A stretch of 34,182 nucleotides of DNA, taken from NCBI GenBank assembly GCA_910579435.1, contig CAJTVF010000026.1, positions 1 to 34,182 of the forward strand, in the 5' to 3' direction. How positions within the stretch are numbered: position 1 is the first letter of the stretch; each line of letters opens with the position of its first letter. A program made the translations under genes and the position numbers. This DNA is from an uncultured Oscillibacter sp. Lineage in GTDB: Bacteria > Bacillota > Clostridia > Oscillospirales > Oscillospiraceae. Below the pieces are notes generated by a model. It did no database searches. It was not told the DNA's origin and saw only the letters and a program-made list of their open reading frames with translations. This document shows positions 23,453-30,329 of this stretch, piece by piece.

Positions 23453-24254
23453 TGTCGATCCTCCGTGCCATGTGATGAATGTCCTCCTGCAAAAAGAGGG
23501 AGGCCACGCCCTCGAAGTCCTCCGCCCGGTCGCTGACGCAGAACTCCGCCCCTCCCCGGCCCTCCGCCGGGGCCCGGAGCTCCCGGGCGGTGAGCAGGCG
23601 CTTGAGCTCAAAGGCGGATTCCTCCCCGGCGGAGACCAGGGCCACGCCGGGCCCGCAGGCGGAGGCGATGACCTCCTCCAGCAGCGGGTAATGGGTGCAG
23701 CCCAGGATCAGCGCGTCCACTCCCCGCTCCAGCAGCGGGGCCAAGTATTCCCGGGCCACCGTCTCGATTACCACGTCCCCGGGGCGGAACCGGCCGTTCT
23801 CCACCAGGGGCACGAACAGCGGGCAGGGCTGGCAGAACACCTCCACCTCCGGGTCCAGCCGCCGCAGCGCGGCCTCGTAGGCGCCCGAGCGGACGGAGGC
23901 CAGGGTGGCGATGAGCCCTACCCGGCGGTTTTTCGTCACCGCCAGCGCCCGGCGGCAGGTGGGCTCCACCACACCGACGATGGGCAGGTCGTTTTCCGCC
24001 TGGAGCACGTCCAGGGAAGTGGTGGACACGGTGCCGCAGGCGATGAGCACCGCCTTGAGGTCGAAGGACCGGAGAAAGCGCAGGTCCTGCCGCGCGTATC
24101 TCAGCAGGGTCTCCCGGGACCGGCTTCCGTAGGGCACCCGGGCGGTGTCGCCGAAGTAGACCAAGTCCTCCGCCGGGAGAATGCGCCGCAGCACCCGCAC
24201 CGCCGTCAGGCCCCCCAGGCCGGAGTCAAACACGCCGATGGGGCGTGTATCCAT
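23439..24254 (-). CDS. murI: Glutamate racemase
   Basis: A 271-residue cofactor-independent racemase. IGVFDSGLGGLTAV is at 6-19 and FGDTARVPYG at 34-43. The two catalytic cysteines are Cys73 in LIACGTVSTTS and Cys186 in LGCTHYPLLE. It converts L- to D-glutamate for peptidoglycan. The usual ACNT motif reads ACGT here, with the Asn replaced by Gly. ATG 24254 follows AGAGGAG; the frame remains open to 24416 without support. A strong promoter lies 70-95 bp upstream and the DUF1934 gene and argS follow. Confidence 0.94.
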   Translation of the reverse strand: MDTRPIGVFDSGLGGLTAVRVLRRILPAEDLVYFGDTARVPYGSRSRETLLRYARQDLRFLRSFDLKAVLIACGTVSTTSLDVLQAENDLPIVGVVEPTCRRALAVTKNRRVGLIATLASVRSGAYEAALRRLDPEVEVFCQPCPLFVPLVENGRFRPGDVVIETVAREYLAPLLERGVDALILGCTHYPLLEEVIASACGPGVALVSAGEESAFELKRLLTARELRAPAEGRGGAEFCVSDRAEDFEGVASLFLQEDIHHMARRIDIDQY

Positions 24255-24321
24255 TTCCGTCACTCCTCTCGTTCCGGGGCCGGGAAGGCGGCCCCCTGTC
24301 ACAAATCGCTCTGAGTTATGT

Positions 24322-24350
24322 ATTATACTATGAGAGCCTCTTTGCCGCAA
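24322..24350 (-). promoter_or_regulatory. Sigma-A promoter for murI-DUF1934-argS
   Basis: Minus strand TTGCGG, 17-bp spacer, perfect TATAAT. It is back to back with the plus-strand promoter at 24385. Confidence 0.8.
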
Positions 24351-24384
24351 GACAGATTTTAGTCTTTCTGCCCTCTTTTTTATG

Positions 24385-24413
24385 TGGAATTTCTCTGAGA
24401 CTTCTGTTATAAT
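24385..24413 (+). promoter_or_regulatory. Extended -10 promoter for the 137-residue gene
   Basis: Perfect TATAAT at 24408-24413 with TGT before it; the -35 (TGGAAT, 17 bp away) is poor. The next plus-strand gene starts 333 bp downstream, and repeat copy 3 lies in between. Confidence 0.65.
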
Positions 24414-24449
24414 CATGCCGTATGCTGAAATTATTGCTCCGGCAGCTAT

Positions 24450-24616
24450 TTAAGGAACCACTGATGAAATCCCCGCACACAGCTTCACGCCATAAATTCC
24501 CGCTGGACTGCGTTAGAAAATCTTAAAATCCGTCAGGATTCCTGCGGTTTTCTTCCTTGCCAGCAGAAATTTCTGGCGCAAATCTGCACATGTTGATTTA
24601 ATCAGTGCTTCCTTAA
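24450..24616. repeat. ~165-bp inverted-repeat element, copy 3 (TTAAGGAASCACTGAT type)
   Basis: TTAAGGAACCACTGATGAAA at the left and the complement of TTAAGGAAGCACTGATTAAA at the right match at 20 of 22 positions when the next two bases are included. The interior has AATCCGTCAGGATT (24527-24540), identical to a 14-mer in copy 4, and CTTCCTTGCCAGC. Unique flanks TTATTGCTCCGGCAG and CTGCCGGAGTAATAA are inverted copies of each other, so the element sits within the loop of an older palindrome. The gap 24255-24745 is otherwise taken up by the two promoters and a leader hairpin. Confidence 0.88.
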
Positions 24617-24663
24617 TCGAAAAGTTTGTGGAGGCTTTGTACTGCCGGAGTAATAAATGCCAT

Positions 24664-24697
24664 GTTTTGCAGTTGCCCCGCAAGGGGCGTGCAAAAC
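24664..24697 (+). promoter_or_regulatory. Leader hairpin upstream of the 137-residue gene
   Basis: GTTTTGCA and TGCAAAAC enclose GCCCC-GCAA-GGGGC, a stable two-part stem 49 bp before the start codon. No U-tract follows, so it is not a terminator. Function unknown. Confidence 0.55.
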
Positions 24698-24745
24698 GGT
24701 ATCGAAGCAATAACCGCCGCCGGCGCTGTGAGGAGGGGCCTGTTC

Positions 24746-25159
24746 ATGAAAATCGAGTTGACGGAACGGCAATACCGATATCTGCTGGACCTGGTCTACA
24801 TAGGCAATTGGGTCCTCAATTCCACCCGTGAGGACGACCGCATCCAAGAGTACGACCAGGTGGAGAGCCTGATCTTTTCCCACTGTCTCCGTCACGGCAT
24901 GGGAAAGCTGGTGGAGTTGTACCAGGGAGACCTGATTCCCTCCCGGGCCTTCGCCAACGGTGGCATCCACGAGGCCATTGAAAATTACGAGGACGTGGTT
25001 TTTTACGAGATTCTGGCGGAGGAGCTGGCCCTGCGGGACCTGGACGGCGAGCCCCTGACCCGGGAGAACTACGGGGCCCTCATGGAGCGGATCGACACGT
25101 ACCTGGACGAGTTCGACGAGCACGGGACGGAGCATATCTCCATCGACCTGGATGAATAA
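24746..25159 (+). CDS. Acidic protein of unknown function
   Basis: A 137-residue soluble, strongly acidic, helical protein I cannot assign. It begins MKIELTERQYRYLLDLVYIG, continues NWVLNSTREDDRIQEYDQVE and IHEAIENYEDVVFYEILAEE, and ends DTYLDEFDEHGTEHISIDLD. No catalytic motif, signal or membrane segment. GAGGAGG is 10 bases upstream of ATG 24746. It is followed by terminators and then by glgA with its own promoter, so it is a single-gene unit. Codon usage looks like the neighbours. Confidence 0.78.
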   Translation: MKIELTERQYRYLLDLVYIGNWVLNSTREDDRIQEYDQVESLIFSHCLRHGMGKLVELYQGDLIPSRAFANGGIHEAIENYEDVVFYEILAEELALRDLDGEPLTRENYGALMERIDTYLDEFDEHGTEHISIDLDE

Positions 25160-25177
25160 GGCCGGCTGAAGCCGGAG

Positions 25178-25206
25178 AAAGAGGAGCGGCTTTGCCGCTC
25201 CTCTTT
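25178..25206 (+). terminator. Terminator after the 137-residue gene
   Basis: AAAGAGGAGCGGC / GCCGCTCCTCTTT form a perfect 13-bp stem with a TTT loop, 19 bp past the stop codon. The U-tract is short (TTT, part of the stem). Confidence 0.7.
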
Positions 25207-25283
25207 GGCTGCGCCGCCCCACGCGCACGGGCTTGCCGGGGCCGCCCAAAGCGCACGAGGCGGGATTCCCCCTGAAACCAGGT

Positions 25284-25326
25284 CCCCCCCGGCCCGATTG
25301 CAAGATCCGGCCAGGGGCCTTTTTTC
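25284..25326 (+). terminator. Second terminator upstream of glgA
   Basis: CCCC-GGCC on the left pairs with GGCC-GGGG on the right around a ~14-nt loop, followed by CCTTTTTTC. With the first terminator it isolates glgA from upstream transcription. The remainder of 25160-25543 holds the glgA promoter and a 150-bp leader with no gene. Confidence 0.6.
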
Positions 25327-25356
25327 AATTGCCGGAAATATAGCCGCCAAAACCCG

Positions 25357-25385
25357 GTGACAACTACAGCGGATTATGTTATACT
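25357..25385 (+). promoter_or_regulatory. Sigma-A promoter for glgA
   Basis: GTGACA, 17-bp spacer, TATACT, with TGT immediately before the -10. It lies about 160 bp upstream of the glgA start, giving a long leader. Confidence 0.7.
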
Positions 25386-25543
25386 ATAGCAAATTGGCCG
25401 CATTTTTCCACCAGGCTGAGAGCGGGACTGCGAGGCGGAGGGGGCAAAGGAAGCATCCCCGCCGTCCCCGGACGTTCCCCGCAAACCAAAAACCACAGCA
25501 TAACAGCCAAAATAACAACAGGATTTGTTTTCGGAGGTGCCAG

Positions 25544-27280
25544 ATGTCAAAGAAGAAACATGTAAAACCCATCAGAAACGGAAAAACTTCCTCGGAAACG
25601 ACTGCGGCAGGGCACGAGGACAAGACTGCCGAAAAGAGCATCGTGAAAGGCGTGATCGAGGAACCCAGGGCAGAAGAACGCCAAGCAGCGGAGGTCATCC
25701 CGGAGACGCTCCTCGGGCTCGAGGCTCCGGCGGCGGCCGGGGAAGAAGCCCCGGCCGCAGAGCCAGCGGGCGGAGCCGGGGAAAGCGCCGCCTTGGAAGC
25801 GGCCCCGCCGGAAGAACGCTATATATCCCCCAGAAAAAGCGTTGCGTTTATCGGGTCGGAGTGCTATCCCTTTGTCAAGACCGGCGGCCTGGGCGACGTG
25901 ATGTACGCGCTTCCCAAGGCGCTGGTAAAGCAGAACTGCGACGTAAAGGTCATTCTTCCGCAGTACAAGTGCATCCCCTGGGAATATCAGCAGAAAATGA
26001 TTTACCGCGGCTCTTTTCATATGGACCTCTGCGCGGACGGCAGGGCCTTCTATGTGGGCATAATGGAGTACGTCTGGGACGGCGTGGTCTATGATTTTAT
26101 CGACAACGAGGAATTTTTCAGCAGCGGAAATCCATACACCAACCTTATTGACGACATTCCCAAATACTGCTACTTCGCCAAAGCGGCTCTGGCGGCGCTG
26201 AACTATATGGATTGGATTCCCGATATCATCCATTGCCATGACTGGCAGGCCGCGCTGGTCCCCGTTTACCTGAGGACCCAGTTTGTCAACACAAAGCTGA
26301 CTGCCGCAAAGACCATCCTGACCATCCACAACCTGCGCTTCCAGGGGATTTACGACATCCCCACCATCCGCTATTGGTCCGGACTGCCGGATTATGTCTT
26401 TAACAAGGACGCCTTAAAGGTGAAGTACAAAGACGCCAATATGCTCAAGGGAGGGCTGGCGTATGCGAACATCATCACAACGGTGAGCCCGACCTACGCC
26501 GGCGAGATTCAAAGCGCGTACTACGGCGAGACGCTGGACGCCCACATGCGGTATCATTCCGGGAAACTGCGCGGCATTGTAAACGGGATCGACTACGACA
26601 TTTGGAATCCCGATACCGACGCCAGGCTGTACGAAAATTATAACATCACCAACGTGCTGGACAAGAAAAAGGAAAACAAGCGCCGGCTGCAGGAGGAATT
26701 GGGGCTGGTTCAGGATGACCACAAATTCGTGATCGGGCTGATCTCCCGGCTGACGAACCAAAAGGGCCTGGATCTGGTTACCTCCATCCTGCCGCAGATC
26801 GTGGACGGACACACCCAAATCGTCGTGCTCGGCACCGGGGACCGTAACTATGAGGACGCGTTCCGGTATTATGAGCATGCCTGCAAGGGAGACGTCTGCT
26901 CCAATATCATGTATGATGAGACCCGGGCCCACAGGATTTACGCGGGCGCGGACGCCCTGCTGGTCCCGTCCCGGTTTGAGCCCTGCGGACTGACGCAGCT
27001 CATTGCCATGCACTACGGGACGGTGCCGATCGTCCGGGAAACCGGCGGCCTGAAGGATACGGTGGAGCCATACAATATGTTCTTCAATACCGGGAACGGG
27101 TTTACCTTTGACCGCTATGAGGCCGGGCTGCTATTAGACGCTATTAACAGGGCCAAGACCTTCTATTTTGAAAACCGCTGGTGCTGGGATGAAATGGTAC
27201 AGCGGGATATGGATAAGGATGTGTCCTGGGAGAACTCCGCAAAGCAGTATAAGGATTTGTATCTGGATTTGGCCAGATAA
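25544..27280 (+). CDS. glgA: Glycogen synthase with N-terminal extension
   Basis: A 578-residue GT5 glycosyltransferase that adds glucose from ADP-glucose to growing alpha-1,4-glucan. The catalytic domain starts near residue 98: SVAFIGSECYPFVKTGGLGD, with KTGGLGDV at 112-119, then IIHCHDWQAALVP, TIHNLRFQGIYD, GIVNGIDYDIWNPD, ISRLTNQKGLDL and SRFEPCGLTQ. The ~97 residues before it are charged and Ala/Glu-rich (EEAPAAEPAGGAGESAALEA) and absent from standard ~480-residue GlgA. ATG 25544 follows GGAGG. The gene stands alone, without glgB, glgC, glgD or glgP, between its own promoter and terminator. Base composition is a little less G+C-rich than its neighbours. Confidence 0.95.
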   Translation: MSKKKHVKPIRNGKTSSETTAAGHEDKTAEKSIVKGVIEEPRAEERQAAEVIPETLLGLEAPAAAGEEAPAAEPAGGAGESAALEAAPPEERYISPRKSVAFIGSECYPFVKTGGLGDVMYALPKALVKQNCDVKVILPQYKCIPWEYQQKMIYRGSFHMDLCADGRAFYVGIMEYVWDGVVYDFIDNEEFFSSGNPYTNLIDDIPKYCYFAKAALAALNYMDWIPDIIHCHDWQAALVPVYLRTQFVNTKLTAAKTILTIHNLRFQGIYDIPTIRYWSGLPDYVFNKDALKVKYKDANMLKGGLAYANIITTVSPTYAGEIQSAYYGETLDAHMRYHSGKLRGIVNGIDYDIWNPDTDARLYENYNITNVLDKKKENKRRLQEELGLVQDDHKFVIGLISRLTNQKGLDLVTSILPQIVDGHTQIVVLGTGDRNYEDAFRYYEHACKGDVCSNIMYDETRAHRIYAGADALLVPSRFEPCGLTQLIAMHYGTVPIVRETGGLKDTVEPYNMFFNTGNGFTFDRYEAGLLLDAINRAKTFYFENRWCWDEMVQRDMDKDVSWENSAKQYKDLYLDLAR

Positions 27281-27294
27281 GCATCTGCATAACA

Positions 27295-27338
27295 CGGCTG
27301 CCGGCCATTTTTGATAATGGCCGGCAGCCGTTCTTTTT
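27295..27338 (+). terminator. Terminator of glgA
   Basis: CGGCTGCCGGCCATT / AATGGCCGGCAGCCG is a perfect 15-bp stem with a 6-nt loop followed by TTCTTTTT, 14 bp past the stop codon. Confidence 0.93.
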
Positions 27339-27566
27339 GAGGATCCAGCACGCAGCCGGACGGCATGAGACCAAAACCGCTTCCGTTTCCCGCCAGCCTT
27401 CCGGCGGCTCGTGCCAGTTCCGTGCGGCGTCCCCGTCCGCTTCCACCTGGAACCCAAAGAGGCCGCGTCTTTCCGTCATCCGGCCTCCGAATATCATCAG
27501 CCGAGACCCGGCGCCCATAGTCGCGGTATCCTCTGTGAAAACATGGAACGCATCACCTGTTTTCAC
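27339..27566 (-). pseudogene. Possible gene remnant between glgA and spoIVB
   Basis: A minus-strand frame without stops reads FHVFTEDTATMGAGSRLMIF, GGRMTERRGLFGFQVEADGD and ARNWHEPPEGWRETEAVLVS. It looks more protein-like than the other frames and has the local third-base G/C preference. It has no clear start or ribosome site and runs into the glgA terminator, so if genic it is a fragment. I do not recognise a family. A 9-bp inverted repeat GTGAAAACA / TGTTTTCAC occupies 27535-27566. It may equally be chance in G+C-rich DNA. Confidence 0.25.
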
Positions 27567-27616
27567 GCAAAGAGAAAGCACTCACTGAAAGGATCACATC
27601 CTAAGTGAGCGCTTTC
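27566..27616 (-). terminator. Terminator of spoIVB
   Basis: On the minus strand GAAAGC-G-CTCACT pairs with AGTGAG-T-GCTTTC, with an inner AGGAT-GTG-ATCCT stem, then TCTTTG. It starts 12 bp beyond the spoIVB stop. The plus-strand reading ends TTCATTT. Confidence 0.75.
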
Positions 27617-27627
27617 TTCATTTGAGA

Positions 27628-28635
27628 CTAACTTACGTTATTCCCAGCCGCTTCCAGCATATGATCGATCAAAATTCCATAACCTTTGGTGGGATCGTTT
27701 AATAAAACATGGGTCACAGCTCCCACAATGCGGCCATTTTGAAGCACAGGCGAGCCCGACATTCCCTGCACAATGCCCCCCGTCGCCTCCAGCAGCGCCG
27801 GGTCCGTGACGGAGAGGACCAGGTCCCTCCCGTCCGCCGAGGCGGAGGCCACCTTTAAAATTTCGATGTCATACTCCCGGACCTCGTCTCCCTGGACGTT
27901 GGCCAGGATCGTGGCCGGGCCCGGCAGAGCCGTCCCGGTGGGGACCGCCGCTCCCGCCTGGGGTGCCTCGTCCAATTTACCAAAAATACCGCTGCTGGTG
28001 TTGGCGTACAGCGGCCCCAGGTCGCCGGTCAAATCAAAATCCCCCCGCAGCTCTCCGGCGGAGCCCGCCTCGCCCCGCTTCACCGCCTTGACGGTGGAGG
28101 GCAGAACGGAGCCGTTGGAGAAGGGCATCAGCAGCGCCGTGTCCGTGTCCGTGACGCCGTGGCCCAGGGCCCCGAAGACGCCGGTGGCCGGGTCGTACCA
28201 AGTCATGGTGCCGATTCCCGCCATGCTGTCCCGGACCCAGGCGCCGATGCAGTAGACGCCCTGGTCGTTTTGAGAGGGCTCCACCGACAAGGTGACGCTG
28301 TTTCCCGCCCGGTCGACCTGCAAATTGGAGGCGTTCCCGCCGCTCTTTTGCAGGAGGGACTGAAACTGCTCCGTGGAGGTCACGGCGTCGCCGCCGCACT
28401 TGACGATGACGTCCCCCGTGCGGAGGCCGCACTCCCTGGCGGGGGTCCCGCCGTCGGTGAGCTTCACCACCACCACGCCCCGGGAGAAGAGCTTAATGCC
28501 CACCGTGTGGCCCACCGGGACCAGCATACGGGGCTCCACCGCCTTTACCCTTCCCCCAGCGCACAGCAGAACCGCAAGCGCCAGCGCCGCCCCGGCACCC
28601 AGCGCCCGCTTCGCGAATCGTGAAGGTCCATACAA
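27628..28635 (-). CDS. spoIVB: SpoIVB serine peptidase (stage IV sporulation)
   Basis: A 335-residue S55 peptidase. After an N-terminal membrane anchor (RALGAGAALALAVLLCAGG) comes a PDZ domain (GVVVVKLTDGGTPARECGLR, TGDVIVKCGGDAV) and the peptidase domain, with GALGHGVTDTD and the nucleophile region GMSGSPVLQNGRIVGAVTHV at about 291-310. SpoIVB is secreted from the forespore and cleaves SpoIVFA to switch on pro-sigma-K processing in the mother cell. No ATG fits: the likely start is TTG at 28635, eight bases after AAGGGG, with GTG 28644 as the alternative. A perfect hairpin lies immediately before that ribosome site. Confidence 0.92.
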   Translation of the reverse strand: MYGPSRFAKRALGAGAALALAVLLCAGGRVKAVEPRMLVPVGHTVGIKLFSRGVVVVKLTDGGTPARECGLRTGDVIVKCGGDAVTSTEQFQSLLQKSGGNASNLQVDRAGNSVTLSVEPSQNDQGVYCIGAWVRDSMAGIGTMTWYDPATGVFGALGHGVTDTDTALLMPFSNGSVLPSTVKAVKRGEAGSAGELRGDFDLTGDLGPLYANTSSGIFGKLDEAPQAGAAVPTGTALPGPATILANVQGDEVREYDIEILKVASASADGRDLVLSVTDPALLEATGGIVQGMSGSPVLQNGRIVGAVTHVLLNDPTKGYGILIDHMLEAAGNNVS

Positions 28636-28649
28636 AAAAACCACCCCTT

Positions 28650-28708
28650 CCTGCCTGTCAAAAAAATCTTTTTGACAGGCAGGCAAGTTTTCGACAAGCC
28701 GAAAACTT
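28650..28708 (-). promoter_or_regulatory. Paired perfect hairpins in the spoIVB leader
   Basis: CCTGCCTGTCAAAAA (28650-28664) and TTTTTGACAGGCAGG (28669-28683) form a perfect 15-bp stem with a 4-nt loop. Next to it AAGTTTTCG / CGAAAACTT (28685-28708) is a perfect 9-bp stem. In the spoIVB mRNA the larger stem ends directly at the AAGGGG ribosome site and is followed by TGG and seven T residues, so it could act on translation or as an attenuator. Confidence 0.6.
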
Positions 28709-28977
28709 ATGATTGAAAACGAAAGACGCCCCTCCTGGGTTATCTCCGGCCTAAGAGCCGCCCAGTGGGCGGTTGGCCTCCGAAACGCGCCTGCGGGCGC
28801 AGTCTTTCGTAACGATCTTCCTTCCCATCGTTAAAGATTTTACTTCTTGCCAGGCCGTGTTTTTATCGTTTGCCGTTTCCGGCCTGTTTATCATTTGCGG
28901 AAAGCTGAAATCCACCACAAGCAAAAAGCGGAAGCGCGTCCATGGCGGCGTTTGCCTGTTCCGGCGCTTCAAGGCTT
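28709..28977. other. Gap between ftsZ terminator and spoIVB leader, structured, no gene
   Basis: No supported gene. On the minus strand CGAAAGAC and GTCTTTCG enclose ~85 nt that contain CCGCCC-ACT-GGGCGG and GGCC arms (about 28726-28812), preceded by an AACGAT/ATCGTT hairpin. The fold suggests a leader RNA, but it matches no riboswitch consensus I know. Short frames on both strands here lack ribosome sites. Confidence 0.35.
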
Positions 28978-29005
28978 GAAAAAGACCCCGGAGGCAAACG
29001 CCTCC
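28978..29005 (-). terminator. Terminator of ftsZ
   Basis: GGAGGC / GCCTCC with a 4-nt loop, extended by weaker CC/GG pairs; in the minus direction GGGGTC and TTTTTC follow. It lies about 30 bp past the ftsZ stop. Confidence 0.75.
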
Positions 29006-29035
29006 AGGGCCTTCCAGTTTTTTCTGAAAAACGCG

Positions 29036-30154
29036 TCAATCCCGCTTGTTGAAAATCTTGAAAATATCCTCGAAGGGGTCGTCCTCGGGGACCTCCGGCT
29101 TGGGCACGTCCTCCTCGCCCAGGGGCTCGGGGCCCGCCGGGGCTTCCTCCTCCGCCTTCTCGGCCTCCTCGGCCATCTTGTTCGGAAGCTGGCCCGGGGA
29201 TTTCTCAAAGCCGGTGGCAATCACCGTGACCCGGATCTCGTCGTCCAGGGTCTCGTCGAAGGTAGCGCCAAAGATCACGTTGGCGTCGGGGTGAACGGCG
29301 GCCTGAACCAGCCCGGCGGCCTGCTCGATCTCCTCCAGGCCGATGTCCGGGGACCCGGCCACATTGATGAGGATGCCCCTCGCGCCGTTGATGCTGGTTT
29401 CCAGCAGGGGGCTGGAAATGGCCATTTTGGCGGCCTCCTCGGCCTTGCCCTTTCCGGCGGCCCGGCCCACGCCCATATGGGCGAGGCCCGCGCCCTTCAT
29501 GACGGCGGTCACGTCGGCAAAGTCCAGGTTGATGAAGCCCGTGTCCCGGATCAGGTCGGAGATGGACTGCACGGCCTGGCGCAGCACGTCGTCGGCAATC
29601 TCAAAGGCGTTGGCAAATGTAATTTTCTGGTCCGTGGCGTGCTTGAGCCGCTCGTTGGGAATGATGACCAGGGAGTCCACCTTGGTCCGCAGCTCCTCGA
29701 TGCCGCCCTCGGCCTGCTGCATCCGGCGGCGCCCCTCGAAGCCGAAGGGCTTGGTCACCACGCCCACGGTGAGAATGTCCATCTCCTTGGCCAGCTCCGC
29801 CACAATGGGGGCCGCGCCGGTGCCGGTGCCGCCGCCCATGCCGGCGGTGATGAAGACCATGTCCGTCTCCTCCAGGGCCTTGGCAATCTGATTCCGGCTC
29901 TCCTCGGCGGACTTGCGGCCCACCTCCGGGTCGGAGCCCGCGCCCTGCCCGTGGGTCAGCTTCTCGCCGATCTGAATCTTATAGGCGGCGCTGGAGATAT
30001 TCAGCGCCTGCTTGTCCGTATTGACCGCCACGAAGTCCACGCCCTTGGTCCCGGAGCTGACCATGCGGTTTACCACATTATTTCCAGCGCCGCCGACGCC
30101 GATTACCTTGATATTGACAACGGTATCGGGACTGCTTTCCAAACCAAATGCCAT
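29036..30154 (-). CDS. ftsZ: Cell division GTPase FtsZ
   Basis: A 372-residue tubulin homologue that polymerises into the division ring. The nucleotide loop IGVGGAGNNVVNRM is at 18-31, the tubulin signature GGGTGTG at 107-113, and the T7 synergy loop region in NLDFADVTAVM. After about residue 320 comes a Pro/Glu-rich linker and the C-terminal peptide EDIFKIFNKRD, which binds partners such as SepF or FtsA. ATG 30154 has GGAGG eight bases upstream; an upstream start at 30175 is not supported. It has its own promoter downstream of ftsQ, with ftsA missing between them. Confidence 0.98.
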   Translation of the reverse strand: MAFGLESSPDTVVNIKVIGVGGAGNNVVNRMVSSGTKGVDFVAVNTDKQALNISSAAYKIQIGEKLTHGQGAGSDPEVGRKSAEESRNQIAKALEETDMVFITAGMGGGTGTGAAPIVAELAKEMDILTVGVVTKPFGFEGRRRMQQAEGGIEELRTKVDSLVIIPNERLKHATDQKITFANAFEIADDVLRQAVQSISDLIRDTGFINLDFADVTAVMKGAGLAHMGVGRAAGKGKAEEAAKMAISSPLLETSINGARGILINVAGSPDIGLEEIEQAAGLVQAAVHPDANVIFGATFDETLDDEIRVTVIATGFEKSPGQLPNKMAEEAEKAEEEAPAGPEPLGEEDVPKPEVPEDDPFEDIFKIFNKRD

Positions 30155-30251
30155 ATTGCTGCCTCCTGCTATCATTTGTGCGGCCGCCCCGCCGGGGCGC
30201 TGCGATTCACCATCTCCCGCCTTGAGACGGGGAAACTCTATTCATTTTTCT

Positions 30252-30280
30252 ATTGTAAGCCACTTTTTCCCCGCGGTCAA
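30252..30280 (-). promoter_or_regulatory. Sigma-A promoter for ftsZ
   Basis: Minus strand TTGACC, 17-bp spacer, TACAAT, about 95 bp upstream of the ftsZ ATG in the ftsQ-ftsZ gap. The leader holds a GCGCCCCGGCGGGGCGG GC-rich hairpin near 30183-30200. Confidence 0.78.
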
Positions 30281-30329
30281 GTGCCTGTTTCACATTCGAC
30301 GCAAATTCTCAAAAAAACATGACGGAACC

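Noticed and set aside
28709..28977. Riboswitch upstream of spoIVB (cyclic-di-GMP, cobalamin, ZTP and others considered)
   Set aside because: None of the conserved core motifs of these classes is present in order.
28773..28979. Plus-strand 68-residue hydrophobic frame in the ftsZ-spoIVB gap
   Set aside because: Starts with TTG, has no ribosome site and runs into the ftsZ terminator region.
28847..30322. Plus-strand frame of 491 residues opposite ftsZ
   Set aside because: Shadow of ftsZ, which is unmistakable on the minus strand.
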